DNA from: Ustilaginoidea virens | Lineage: Eukaryota; Ascomycota; Sordariomycetes; Hypocreales; Clavicipitaceae | NCBI RefSeq assembly: GCF_000687475.1 | Contig: NC_057318.1 | Span: 3,844,001 to 3,908,000 of the forward strand | DNA: 64,000 nucleotides | Reading direction: 5' to 3' | In this document: positions 54,195 to 64,000 of the stretch, piece after piece | Layout: each line of letters starts with the position of its first letter | How positions within the stretch are numbered: the first letter of the stretch is position 1 | The notes under the pieces: generated by a model | The model's input: only the letters and a program-made list of their open reading frames with translations | Databases searched by the model: none | Told to the model about the DNA's origin: nothing | Translations under genes and position numbers: made by a program

Positions 54195-56085
54195 ATGGCG
54201 GGAAAAGGTCTGCTTTTTTGCCCTGTTCCATTTCAAACCACTTCCCTTGCACAATACACAGCTAACAAGCATCTTGTTTCCACCACAGGCCCAGACGAGA
54301 AGAAGCGGCCAGCCGCGCTCAACCTGACGCCCAAGCGCTCAGATTCCTCGTCCACAGAGGGTTCGCTCAAGGTGCCGCGGACGCCGCGTTTCGCGGAAGC
54401 GACCTCTGTGCACTCCCCCGTTGATACCAACAAGTCGCCCTTTGCCGACCCCGAGAAGCCCCAGACGGGCGACTCGCAACCCGGCATGGTCGGCTTCGGC
54501 TACATCAGCAACGGCCGCGACTGTGCTGCCACCGGGCCCAAATCTCCCCTCAAGAGCGCAATGAAGGTCCCCGGAACGCCGGCCAGGCAGTTCTCCAACC
54601 CGCTCAGCCCGACGTTCCGCGAGGAGGAGTTCCTGGAGAAGCGCGAGGCTCAGAACGACAAGGAGCAAGCCAAGGACATTGTATGTTTCCCCCCCCCCCC
54701 CCCCCCCCTTCTTTTTTTTCCTTTGCGCGTCCCTTGACCAGCGAGGCAAGAAGTAGAAGAAGTAGAAGAAGAAGAAGAAGAAGAAGAAGAAGAATAAGAA
54801 GAAGAAGAAGAAGAAGAAGCAAGCACTTACACGGCCCCTCCTAGAAAATCAAAACCCGGGTCCGTATGGCCAAGTTTGCCTTGCGAGGAGTCAACTTTGG
54901 CTGCTCCCTCATCATCCTCTCCATGCTGTCAACCTCGTTTGCCATCTTCAACTCGACCAAGTCCCTGGCTGCCGCCAGCAAGTTTACGCCGTGGGCTCCA
55001 AACACGGAAAAAACCGCTTGGCCGCAGAAGCTGACCCTTGCCATGGCCTGCGTGTCCCTGTTTACTTGCATCCTGGTCTTTGTCGCCTACTGCCGCGGCG
55101 GGCACAAGAGGGCCACAAAGGTCAACACGTACTACACCATGTTTGCTATCGGCTGGGTAAGTCCAAGAAAGTCTCCTTCTTCCCTCGAAAAGTCACCGCC
55201 CGTGGGTATTCGGAGCGCGGGGGAAGACGAAAGAAAAATCGCGCGGCACGGCTTCGTGGGGGAAAAAAAAAACGCACAAGACGCTGACGGACAGCCACCT
55301 TGTGCCAGTTCATCCTGAGCATGCTTCTCTGGCTCATCACCGCCGTCATCTTTCAGCACAGCAAGGACAACAGCAACAACAAGGACATGTGGGGGTGGGC
55401 ATGCGTCAACAACCAGCGCTCGCAGATCTACGCCGACAAGATCGACTACGTCCTCGTCTGCCGCCTGCAGAACTGGACCCTCATTTGCATCATCATCGAA
55501 ATCGTCGTCGAGGTCATCAGCATCTCGCTCTACAGCATCATCTTTTACCGCTTCTACTCGAAGCGCCGCCTCATGAAGTCCATGGACATGCGGGACCGCG
55601 CCCGATCCGACCTCTACCTCGCCCAGCTGCGCTCGCAGTCCGCCCCCAACACCCCCGGCTTCGCTCCCAAGTCGCCCGCCCTGAGCCACTACGCCATGTC
55701 CCCCCGCCACCCGCCGGCGGCTTACCGAAACCTCTCCGACATTGACGAGTCGAGCCCCTTCACCCCTGGAGGCAGCGTCGCCGTGGCCCAGTCCCAGTTT
55801 GCGCCCCCGTCCCAGACCACCTTCAAGCTTCAGGCGCCCCCTGCCAAGGCGCCGTCGGCCACGCCCAAGACCGTCCCGGCTGCCTTTTCACTTTCCGCCG
55901 CCGCCGCCGCCGCCGCCGCTGCTCCGACGCCGGCAGCACCACCTGCCCAGTCCGCCGCGCCGCAGCACGCGCCGCAAGCAGCCGACGAGCCGACATACGA
56001 CGCCGTCCCTATTCCCGGCGCCTATGCCGGCCAGGCCATCAAGAGCCCGCCGCCTCATCAAGCTGCCTTTGGCCAAGCAAGCTGA
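54195..56085 (+). CDS. Tetraspan membrane protein, HAM-8-like
   Basis: Four exons are favoured (54195-54207, 54289-54680, 54845-55156, 55309-56085), giving 497 aa. The N-terminal ~135 residues are soluble with likely Cdk/MAPK-type sites (NLTPKRSDSSS, KVPRTPRFAEA, PKSPLKSAMKVPGTP, NPLSPTF). Four membrane segments follow (GVNFGCSLIILSMLSTSFAI; LAMACVSLFTCILVFVAY; MFAIGWFILSMLLWLITAVI; ICIIIEIVVEVISISLYSII) with an extracellular loop containing two Cys. The last ~170 residues are a Pro/Ala/Ser-rich cytosolic tail with SPNTPGF-like repeats and an Ala run. By memory, relatives are annotated as hyphal anastomosis protein 8 of Neurospora, needed for cell fusion; I cannot confirm that. Intron 1 (54208-54288, 81 nt) has a weak donor GTCTGC, a good branch site and acceptor, and is open in frame, so a 524-aa unspliced product is possible. 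The next two introns contain C20 plus a GAA repeat, and an A-run. Confidence 0.82.
54689..54820. repeat. C20 run and (GAA)n repeat within an intron
   Basis: Inside the 164-nt intron 54681-54844: twenty C immediately after the donor, a T-run, then about 70 bases of GAA units with a few TAG interruptions. Confidence 0.85.
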
Positions 56086-57531
56086 GAGCAACAAGGAGTC
56101 AAGCAACAGTAGGGGGGGCTCCGATGGAAAAGGAAAAAAAAAAAAAAAAAAATACAGGAGGGTACATATAGAGTGGGCTGCTATTTATTTCACTTCTCTT
56201 CGTTCTCTTTTCCATTTTCTTTGTTTCTTTTTTTTTCTTTCTTCTGCTTCTCTTTCAAGATGATAATGATGCGCAGCTGAGGCCTGCACGTGGGCGGGAC
56301 CATGTCATTTACAAACGATGCTTGTTCGCATGTTGCTTCTGGTTGCCATATACCATATTAGGCGTTTTGTCTTTCTTCCTTTTTCTCTTTCTGTTTCTTC
56401 TTTCTTTTTTTTTTCTACGAACAAAGGGGGCTTCAACCAAGACGCAAAGCAAAGTCTGTATCCTTTTGCACACTTTCTTCTCTCCATTTCCCATCCGCTT
56501 CGGTGACGAGAACGGGTTTCCCATGAATGTCCACCCCCATGCTCCATCCAGCTCGCCCAAGCGAAGCTGCCATGTGCGCCGAAACACCCCCGGCAACGTG
56601 ACGATGCCAACATCACAGGGACTCGACGTGTCATTCACTTCCTGCTGGCTGGGAGGCGCCGCTCGTCGTCACGCAGGACCAGCTATACCCAGCCGCGGAG
56701 CAGCGGCACATGGTGCCGTGGTGCTGCTATACCTCGCTCGCGACCTTGGCAAGCGATAAACGGCTGCGTTCGTGGCGTCACTAGGCTTCCTGATTCTGCA
56801 GCGCGAAAGTCCGCGGAGAGCCCAGAGCCCCTGCGGTGGGGAGCTTGTGCATGCGGATGGGCGTAACGCAACAGGGCTGCTGGGGAAGATGTTTCGCCGG
56901 CTGCTGAGAAGGTGTTTCGACGCAGATGCGAAGGAGTAGGACGTCATCATGAATTGCGATCCCTAGATACAGACACCGTAGGCGACAAGACGGGGACCGG
57001 GGAGACAAAAGGATGAAAAAACATAAGAAACTATTGCATTACTTTTTCGGGAAAACCCGTCCACACCTCGGACCGAATTAAGGTGCAAACAGCTCTCTCG
57101 GAAACCTTTCGTCACGCAGTCATCGCATTCCCTGTTTTCCTCTCCACCAAGTTACCAATGCTAGGCTCACCGCCGTGTGACGTGATCTGGCGGTTCGGCC
57201 TGAAGCCTTGCGGAAGGAGAATGAAAATGCCCACTCTAGAGAAAAAGGAAAAGAAAGGAAAGCATGAGTGGAAAAAAAAAAAAAAAGGGACACGAATCTA
57301 TCAAGAGAGCTGCGACAAAGGAAACAACCGGATCCTTTCTTCTTGGTTTGAACAACTCGCGTCTTTCCCTACCCTCCCTCCACCCACCCCCCTCCCCTTC
57401 CCCCGTGTTTGCCCCGGCTAGGGTGTGCCCAACTGCTTTTGCAGAAAGGGGGCTGCTGAATGGCGGAGCAGCCCAGGAAAGAAATTCAAGACCAGAAGGA
57501 TTGAAATGTCGGACAGAGACAATGAGGTTGT
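56086..57531. other. Convergent spacer HAM-8-like / eIF4A
   Basis: 1.4 kb with A-runs (near 56130-56151), T/C-rich stretches (56215-56255 and 56365-56415) and an A-run near 57270. No gene is supported; frames found here are short and repeat-driven. The eIF4A 3' UTR presumably occupies the right part. Confidence 0.65.
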
Positions 57532-57730
57532 TTAGATGAGGTCGGCCACGTTCATGGGCATTTCCTCAATCTGGGTGCTGTAAAACTGCTCAATCTCACG
57601 CATCATGCGGACATCCTCAGCAGTGACAAAGTTGATGGCGACGCCCTTTCGGCCGAATCGTCCGCCACGACCGATACGGTGAATGTAGTTCTCGCGGTTG
57701 GCGGGGAGATCGTAGTTGATGACAAGGGAC

Positions 57731-57770
<40 letters not shown>

Positions 57771-59162
57771 CAATCAGAACACGAGAAGAACCGGATCGGA
57801 ACTCCTTCATAATCAGATCACGCTGGGCCTGGTCCATGTCGCCGTGCATGGCAGACACGGTGAAGTCACGGGCAGTCAGCTTTTCGGTCAACCAGTCAAC
57901 CTTTCTGCGAGTGTTGCAGAAGATGACGGCCTGGGTAATGGTGACAGTCTCGTACAGGTCGGAGAGGGTGTCGAGCTTCCACTCTTCCTTCTCCACTGCA
58001 ATGTAGAACTGCTTGATACCTTCCAGGGTCAGCTCATCCTTCTTGACCAGGATACGGACAGGGTCGCGCATGAAGCGCGTGGTGACCTCGAGGACATCCT
58101 GAGGCATGGTCGCAGACAAGAGGACAACCTGAGTGGACTGGGGCAGGAGCTGGAAGATGTCGTAGATCTGATCGGTGAAGCCACGAGACAGCATCTCATC
58201 GGCTTCGTCAAGGACGAACATCTTCATGGCATCCGTCTTGAGGAAGCGACGCTGGATCATGTCCTGGACACGGCCGGGCGTACCAACCACGACGGGGGGG
58301 CCTTCCTGAAGGGCCTTCATGTCCTCACGAACGCTGGTTCCGCCGATGCAGGCGTGGCACTCGACATTCATGAAGTCACCGATGGCCACCACGACCTTTT
58401 GGATCTGTTGAGCAAGTTCACGGGTAGGTGCCAGGATAAGAGCCTGGCACTGCTTGAGTGATGTGTCAATCTTTTGAAGAACGGAAATGGAGAAAGTAGC
58501 CGTCTTGCCAGTACCAGACTGGGCCTGGGCAATGACATCGTGACCCTTGATGACGGGCATGATGGCGCGCTGCTGGATAGCAGAGGGACGCTCGAAACCG
58601 TAGGCATAGACTGCAAGGTTTGGGGCGAGTCAGACGCGTCATTTCCTCTTCCATTTTCATATGCGCGCAAATGACTCCCAGTACGTGTGCCTGATGACAT
58701 CTGTTTGGGAAGCCAAAGGTGGTCGCTGCGGGGGGGTTGGGGGGGTTGGTTTGCACATACCACCTCGGAGAAGCTCAGCCTTGAGAGCCATGTCATCAAA
58801 GGAGTCGACAGTTTCATCGTAGTTGGACTCGATCTGTCCTGCACGTGGGAAAGAAAAAAAAAAAAAAAACCTTTGGTCAGCAAACTCGTGCTGAAAGAAT
58901 ATTCATGGCTTTGGTGCGGGGCATTTTGGGCGGGCCAAAGTGAAAGGCGGCATGGCATGGCATCGTGGGGTGTTTTGACCAACCTGGACGACAGCGTGCA
59001 GATTCGGCCGTCCTCCCAGACAAGACCAACCAGGGCCCACGATGCGACCAGAACACCTCCGTGGACGCCCCGACAGGCGCACCAGAGCCTTCAACAAGTA
59101 GAGATGCAAAGGGGCGAAAACTCACCCTCAGGGACGTCCTCGAGTCCCTTGTCGGTAGCCAT
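57532..59162 (-). CDS. TIF1: Translation initiation factor eIF4A (DEAD-box helicase)
   Basis: The RNA helicase of the eIF4F complex that unwinds mRNA leaders. Three exons on the minus strand (59126-59162, 58761-58838, 57532-58610) give 397 aa, the usual length. Motifs are complete: Q motif region [89 protein letters not shown]. The first two exons are very short and code [12 protein letters not shown] and [20 protein letters not shown]. Intron 1 is the longest in the gene (287 nt) and intron 2 has two runs of seven C on the sense strand. Confidence 0.98.
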
Positions 59163-60479
59163 ATTTGCGGGTTTGAGTGTGGGAAATCTAGATCAAGCGC
59201 AGCTCGATCTAGATGGCAGCAAAAAACGCGGGGCGATGAAATCGAATGGAAAAATTGCAGGCTTCTCACTGGGGAGGCTGCGGCAGGCGTGAAGAAGGAA
59301 ATTAAAGTCGACTAGACTCGTGAGCTCTCGTAAAGTGCGAGAGCTGGGACGAAATCTAGGAATGCTCGTGGTATCTTGTCTGGTTGTGAGGTTCCCAGTA
59401 GGAAAGGGTTGAGAGAAAAAAAAAATTATCTGGTGAGGGGCGTTGGCTGCTTGTATAATTTTTGCCTGGCCCTCTGCGACATGGCCAATCAGGGACGACC
59501 GGGAGACTGTGGGCCCCACGCTTAGGGTACCTCCGGAGCAGAGAGACTCGTCCTAAAATTCAATTTTCATTTTTGATTTTTTAATTTTTTTTAATTTTAA
59601 TTTTTTTTTTTTTTTGGCTGGCGCTGAATGCCCAGATGCTCAGATACTGATGGGTACGCGGAAGAGCAACCCACCAACACCCGCCCGCCGCCTGTGAGCT
59701 GGCGACTTCCACTAGCTAGTCTTTTTTCCCATTGATGTCTTCTTTTCTTTCCCCCTCTGCGTCCTTTGCGCGGTGAGGCAGGCTGCTTTCTCTTTGGGTC
59801 CCGTGGCTGTGGCGGAACCTCGTTCGTCGTTTTCATGACTTAGCCCACCGCCGTTGCCGTTATTCACTCCCCAGCTAAGGCACCCATGTGTACCGCCTAC
59901 CTCAGTATGCCGGTCATTTTCCTGCCAGGCATGTCACTTGAATCAATCAGAAATGGGCCGACAGGCTTGTTGCACGCCTTGCGCTTGCGCGTGCCTGTCT
60001 GCTGCGCCGCGATCGCCTCCACAGATCATGCAGCCTGCAACCGCTCTGTTGTCTCCCGTGTACGGAGTACGGAGTACCGCCATGTACTTCGTTCGACCAA
60101 TGGTGGGCTCTCCATTCCTCTCCCCTCTGGCTGTCCACCAAAATTTCTTTGATAAACGATAAAACTACAGAGTACTCCATACTTCGTACCCCCTCAGGTA
60201 CATCTTTTTCGCCTGTACGCCGTATTTTCCCCCCCCCCCCCAGTCTCCGGATGGATGGAATTGCTCCTCCTACATCGTCACCTCTGACCCATCCCACGCT
60301 CACCAGATATGCCCCCCTCACCAGCTACACTGGTCTTGTCTGAGATGCCTTAACCACCTGGTCAAGTGTCAGCAGCTCCAGGTCTTGCAGCCCTACAGTA
60401 CCGTAGGCTGCCTGCAACCCACCGCCACCCACTTGCACGCCTCATTTCCTCATTTCACTGCGTGGCGCTGGTTGGGACC
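59163..60479. promoter_or_regulatory. Divergent spacer eIF4A / F-box-JmjC gene
   Basis: 1.3 kb without a supported gene. It holds an AT-rich tract (59558-59615), a double GTACGGAGTACGGAGTACC motif (60058-60078), GAGTACTCCATACTTCGTACC (60170-60190) and a C-run (60230-60241). The eIF4A promoter should be on the left side. Confidence 0.6.
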
Positions 60480-62118
60480 ATGCCGTCCATTGTGCTGCAT
60501 CATGGCCAAGGCACTGAGTCAACGGCACTCCGTGATGGTCCCGCCATTCAAGGAGGCTCTATTCCCACACACCCTCTAGGAGTCAAGCCGCTGGGCAACC
60601 GATATCTTTCCAAAGGGCCGAATGCAAAGACAAACTCTGGTATATGGGGTCTCCTGCCGGATGAAATGCTCATGCTGGTCCTGGAACAACTGGATGCCGG
60701 GTCGTTGCTAAGTCTAGGCTCAACATGCAAATTCCTTTTTGCGTTTTGCCATTCAGACGAGCTGTGGAAAGCTTTGTTCTTGCTGTAGGTTTCTGTTTGT
60801 TTCTGTTTGTTTCTGTTTGCCCAAGAGGTCCGAGACGTGCTGCAACGATGGCTAGTCGGTGATGTTGGCATCAATCATCCTGCAAGGAGGTCCTCGCACT
60901 GTTCGGAGACGAGCTGACCAAGTGATCATCATCAGGTTGCCTGCTGCGAGCAGTCGGTCTCTCAAATGGCTTGGGACTTGGAGATCAACCTTGCTGGCCT
61001 TGCCCAAGAGCCAGGCGGCCATCTTGGACTGTGGAAATGTCTTTTCTGATGTCTTGCACAGACCCTTTGCTTGCAGCAATATCGTACCTTCCCGCTTCGC
61101 AAACCAAATTCCCAGGGCTAACCAGATTCCCCGGATGGAGAATTTAACGTACGAAGAATACGCAGACGGATGGACAGAGAAACCTTTTCTTCTCTCAAGG
61201 TGCATTCAGGACTGGCCGGCGTGTTCCCGGTGGAGCATTGAGGAGTTGCTCAGGATGTACGCCAATGTCGAGTTCCGAGCAGAAGCCGTGGATTGGACCA
61301 TGGAGCGATATTGCGAGTACATGAGAGATAACAGAGACGAAAGCCCTCTTTATCTGTTCGATCGCAAATTCGCCGAAAAGATGGCCATAACTGTGGGCCG
61401 TCGAGACGGCGCAGCGTACTGGAAACCCGACTGTTTTGGCCCTGATTTATTCGAGGTTCTGGGAGATGAAAGACCAGCACATCGATGGCTGATCGTGGGT
61501 CCCGAGCGAAGTGGCTCTACGTTTCACAAGGACCCAAACGGCACAAGTGCTTGGAACGCGGTCATCCAAGGCTCCAAATACTGGATCATGTTCCCCCCGG
61601 ATGCCCAAGTTCCCGGCGTTTACGTGTCTGAAGACTGCAGCGAGGTCACGAGCCCGCTCAGCATTGCGGAATGGCTCTTGACCTTCCACGAAGAAGCGCG
61701 ACGTCTTCCGGACTGCGTCGAAGGAATATGCCACGCCGGGGAAATCTTGCACGTACCGAGCGGATGGTGGCACCTCGTCGTGAACCTGGAAGACGGCATA
61801 GCCCTAACGCAGAATTTCGTGCCCCAGTCCCCAAGTCTGAATCTCCTGTCCGAAGTGCTTCTTTTTTTGAGGGACAAGGCTGATCAAGTCTCCGGATTCG
61901 ACGGCAAGATTGAGCAACCTTTCGAGTTATTTGTAGGTAGGCTTGGGGAGAAGTATCCGCAGGTGCTGGAGAGGGCCCTCGAGATGGTAGACAAGAAGAG
62001 CAGGAAGAAGCGGAAGTGGGATGCAGCCATTGGCAAAGAAGCAGGGGGCGAAAACTCCGGGAAAGGCTTCAGCTTTGGGTTTGGCGGGGGTGAAGACGAC
62101 GACGAGGAGATTCCTTGA
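60480..62118 (+). CDS. F-box and JmjC-domain protein
   Basis: A probable Fe(II)/2-oxoglutarate-dependent oxygenase fused to an F-box. Two exons (60480-60784, 60936-62118) give 495 aa. The N-terminus has HPLGVKPLGNRYLSKGPNAK. The F-box is at about 56-101 (LLPDEMLMLVLEQLDAGSLL and CHSDELWKALF). The JmjC domain follows, with iron ligands His299 and Asp301 in STFHKDPNGTSAWNAV and the distal His381 in PSGWWHLVVNL; this is closest in wording to the JMJD6 group. The C-terminal part has a helical region, a Lys/Arg patch (KKSRKKRKWDAAIGKE) and a Gly/Asp-rich end (GGGEDDDEEIP). I start at 60480, where MPSIVL begins the part that looks conserved; an upstream in-frame AUG at 60366 would add 38 residues. 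Substrate is unknown (histone, RNA-binding protein or translation factor hydroxylation are all possible). Confidence 0.9.
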
Positions 62119-63771
62119 TGAGAAGAGGGAGGTGCCAGCCAAGAAGCCGCAGAGGAGGATTGCGGAACCGAGACTAGACGTTTTGGTTCAAACGGTTGTT
62201 TCCTTTGGCCGTCGTCGAGCTGCAAAGAATGGCAGCAAGACGTCGACTGTCGGCCAGGCAGACGTGATTCCACACACTTTGCGTTTCTCCCCCTTTGGAA
62301 TGGCAGTCTCGGCGGTGAAGTTGCATCATGCAAAAGAACAAAGACTGGAATGACCCCACAGATGCCCATGCCGGTGATGGCGAGCCCGCGCACGGATTAG
62401 TTCAATGTTGACACCAGACGGACCAGTCAGTCACCACATGCATCAATCAATGCATGCAGACCGCAGGTGCGCTGATGAAGAGGCTGGGTGCGGGGGAACG
62501 GAGCACGCGGTACAGAGCCGCGATGCGCTATGGTATGTTGCGTGCGCGTAGGAAGGTGGCTGGCGCCGTGCCGGAAATGTCTGTCTGGTTTTAGAGGGTT
62601 TTAGAGTTGGCAGTGACGGGGCGGTCCAAAGTTTATTGTCAGGCCGCGCCAAGGAGGCACTGGACTGGACTAGGCACGTACATGTAACTATTTGGTCGCT
62701 GGTTGCGGAGGAGCACGGAGTATGTATAGGTATGTATGTATGTAGCTGATGGCGTGCCGCAGTTGACGCCAACAAGTCTGGTCTGATTGAGCTGGGCCAT
62801 GCAGCTTAATCTGTCCGGTCAATGTAATGTCCCTTTATTATCCGCGCCTCCGGATTTAGCAAGTGCTTTGTGGCCCTGTCGCGCAATGTGAGCTTCTTTG
62901 CTTTCTTCGCTGCTTTCACTGTTTGCTTTGCTTCTTGCAGTCGCATTCATTCCTGCTACAGACCTACAGGACCTAGGTACATGTACCTACCTAGGTACCT
63001 ACCTCATACAGAGTAGCTCGCCCTCTCCCAGGGCCCTCCTCCGTCACCACCGACCGCTGACCGCTGACCGCCAACCACTGACCGCTGACCACATACTGAC
63101 CACTGAACACTAAAGAACACTGAACGAACCAGACACTGACCACTGACCACTGACCTCTGACCACTGACACGGCCAGCCCTGACACCAGCCAGGCTGACCA
63201 CTGGCTCACTCGCTGGAATCTGGCTGGGGTCAGTCACTTCTCCTGCGTCGTTCCACCTCGACTCGAGCTTCGAGTTCTTCTTATCTCGTCACTCTTCTCG
63301 CTGCTCGACGCCGCCTTTCCCCCTCTTCCGCTTGTTCCTGTTTTTCTTCTTCTCTTTTCTCGTCATTCCCGTCAAGTAAGCCACCAGGGGCCCTACTGCT
63401 TTATAGCCCACCGGTCCCGAGTCTTGACTCGTGATAATCCCCCCTTGCGACGCGTCGTTTTTTGCCCCTCTCGCACCCGACGTCCTCGTCATTCGGCTGC
63501 CGACGATTGCATACCTACCTGCCCACCCGACTTTGGCCGATCGGACGTCGCACCTTCTCAGACTCCTTTGCGATACAACATCACAACTGGGCGCCTTTTT
63601 GCGTCTTCCTCTTGTTCTTTTTTTCCTTCTTTTCTTTTTCTCTCTCTTCTTGCTTTTTTTTAAACATAGGAATCACTTCACTGGGTACCCCCGTATCCTC
63701 GTGCTGGTGCCGCAAGCCAACGAGCCTCCAGTCTGGGCTTTGGCGAGAATCAGGGTGACGGTAGAATAACC
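62119..63771. other. Intergenic spacer with promoter of the last gene
   Basis: 1.65 kb. A CACGGAGTATGTATAGGTATG stretch is near 62714, a TAGGTACATGTACC cluster at 62969-63004, and a CTGACCACTGACC-type repeat at 63050-63175. A pyrimidine-rich leader (63240-63660) precedes the start at 63772. No gene is supported between 62119 and 63771. Confidence 0.65.
63050..63175. repeat. Degenerate CTGACCACTGACC repeat
   Basis: About fifteen degenerate 7-10-base units built on CTGACC, such as CCGCTGACCGCTGACC and CACTGACCACTGACC. It is upstream of the partial gene at the right edge. Confidence 0.8.
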
Positions 63772-64000
63772 ATGGTTTCTGATGAACATTACGACCTGTG
63801 CCTGCCCGTCCTGCGGGACTCGACTTTGGAAGATGAGGATAAAACCGACAAGCTGGAGGAACTTTTGAGGAAGGAAACCAACCTGGTCGGATCGTCTCTC
63901 GACAATGCAATACTGGATGCTTTGTGGAGATTTCGGGACGGAGGAGGCTCGTCTGCCTCGCCTCCTCCCATCCGATCGTCCATTCTACGGCGGCCCTCTC
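63772..64000 (+). CDS. Partial gene, N-terminus only, not recognised
   Basis: The open frame from the AUG at 63772 (context ACCATGG) runs out of the window. The 76 visible residues begin MVSDEHYDLCLPVLRDSTLE and continue with a charged helical stretch (KTDKLEELLRKE) and NAILDALWRFRDGGG, then a Pro/Ser-rich segment SPPPIRSSILRRPS. The good start context, the long pyrimidine leader before it, and the switch to protein-like composition support a real gene. I cannot name the family from this fragment. Confidence 0.7.
   Translation, partial: MVSDEHYDLCLPVLRDSTLEDEDKTDKLEELLRKETNLVGSSLDNAILDALWRFRDGGGSSASPPPIRSSILRRPS

Noticed and set aside
1..64000. Transposon, horizontally acquired island or biosynthetic cluster
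   Set aside because: No transposase, reverse transcriptase, polyketide or peptide synthetase, or phage-like gene was seen; the recognised genes are mostly ordinary housekeeping genes of a filamentous ascomycete.

Overview
This window reads as core nuclear chromosome of a filamentous ascomycete, most likely a member of Sordariomycetes and probably Hypocreales. The grounds are GC-rich coding sequence, short GT-AG introns of about 50-290 nt with GCTAAC/GCTGAC branch sites, ascomycete-type protein families, and long intergenic stretches full of low-complexity DNA. I see no tRNA or rRNA gene, no transposase or reverse transcriptase, no CRISPR array and no secondary-metabolite cluster. All intron boundaries were inferred by eye from splice signals, reading phase and remembered family conservation; none was checked against transcripts.

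Layout: a large single-exon protein of unknown function (2679-6029) lies between repeat-rich spacers. Then come an oxysterol-binding protein (9355-11340), U2AF small subunit (12102-12987, minus), an ELMO/CED-12 protein (14026-16221), a PRA1-family protein (18841-19371) with a closely spaced low-complexity basic protein (19440-20801), PEX4 (21894-22519), ANP1 mannosyltransferase (23446-24673, minus), a YRA1/ALY export factor (25695-27238), a mitochondrial FIST-like protein (27985-29552, minus), valyl-tRNA synthetase (30133-33956), PRP28 (34255-36462, minus), mitoribosomal MRPL25 (36958-37602), DPH4 (38080-38673), 14-3-3 (39403-40592, minus), the ATPase inhibitor INH1 (43189-43739), nucleoporin NSP1 (44174-46228, minus), a LAA2-like AP-1 accessory protein (47105-48564), eIF2-gamma (49006-50740, minus), a tetraspan HAM-8-like protein (54195-56085), eIF4A (57532-59162, minus), an F-box/JmjC protein (60480-62118), and the 5' end of an unrecognised gene (63772 onward).

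The genes are mostly independent housekeeping units arranged as alternating divergent and convergent pairs. RNA processing and translation are well represented: U2AF35, PRP28, YRA1, ValRS, eIF2-gamma, eIF4A, DPH4 and MRPL25. Nothing suggests an operon-like or horizontally acquired system.

The observations most worth a second look are: (1) an acid-free, Arg-rich reading frame in phase upstream of the ValRS AUG with no AUG of its own, which suggests a mitochondrial isoform started at a non-AUG codon; (2) a 102-nt exon-like segment with an in-frame stop inside the YRA1 gene, a candidate poison cassette; (3) C-runs in many introns that always lie on the sense strand, on both genomic strands; and (4) short dispersed motifs (TACGGAGTA-type and TAGGTACC-type) that occur between genes but which I did not notice in the coding exons.
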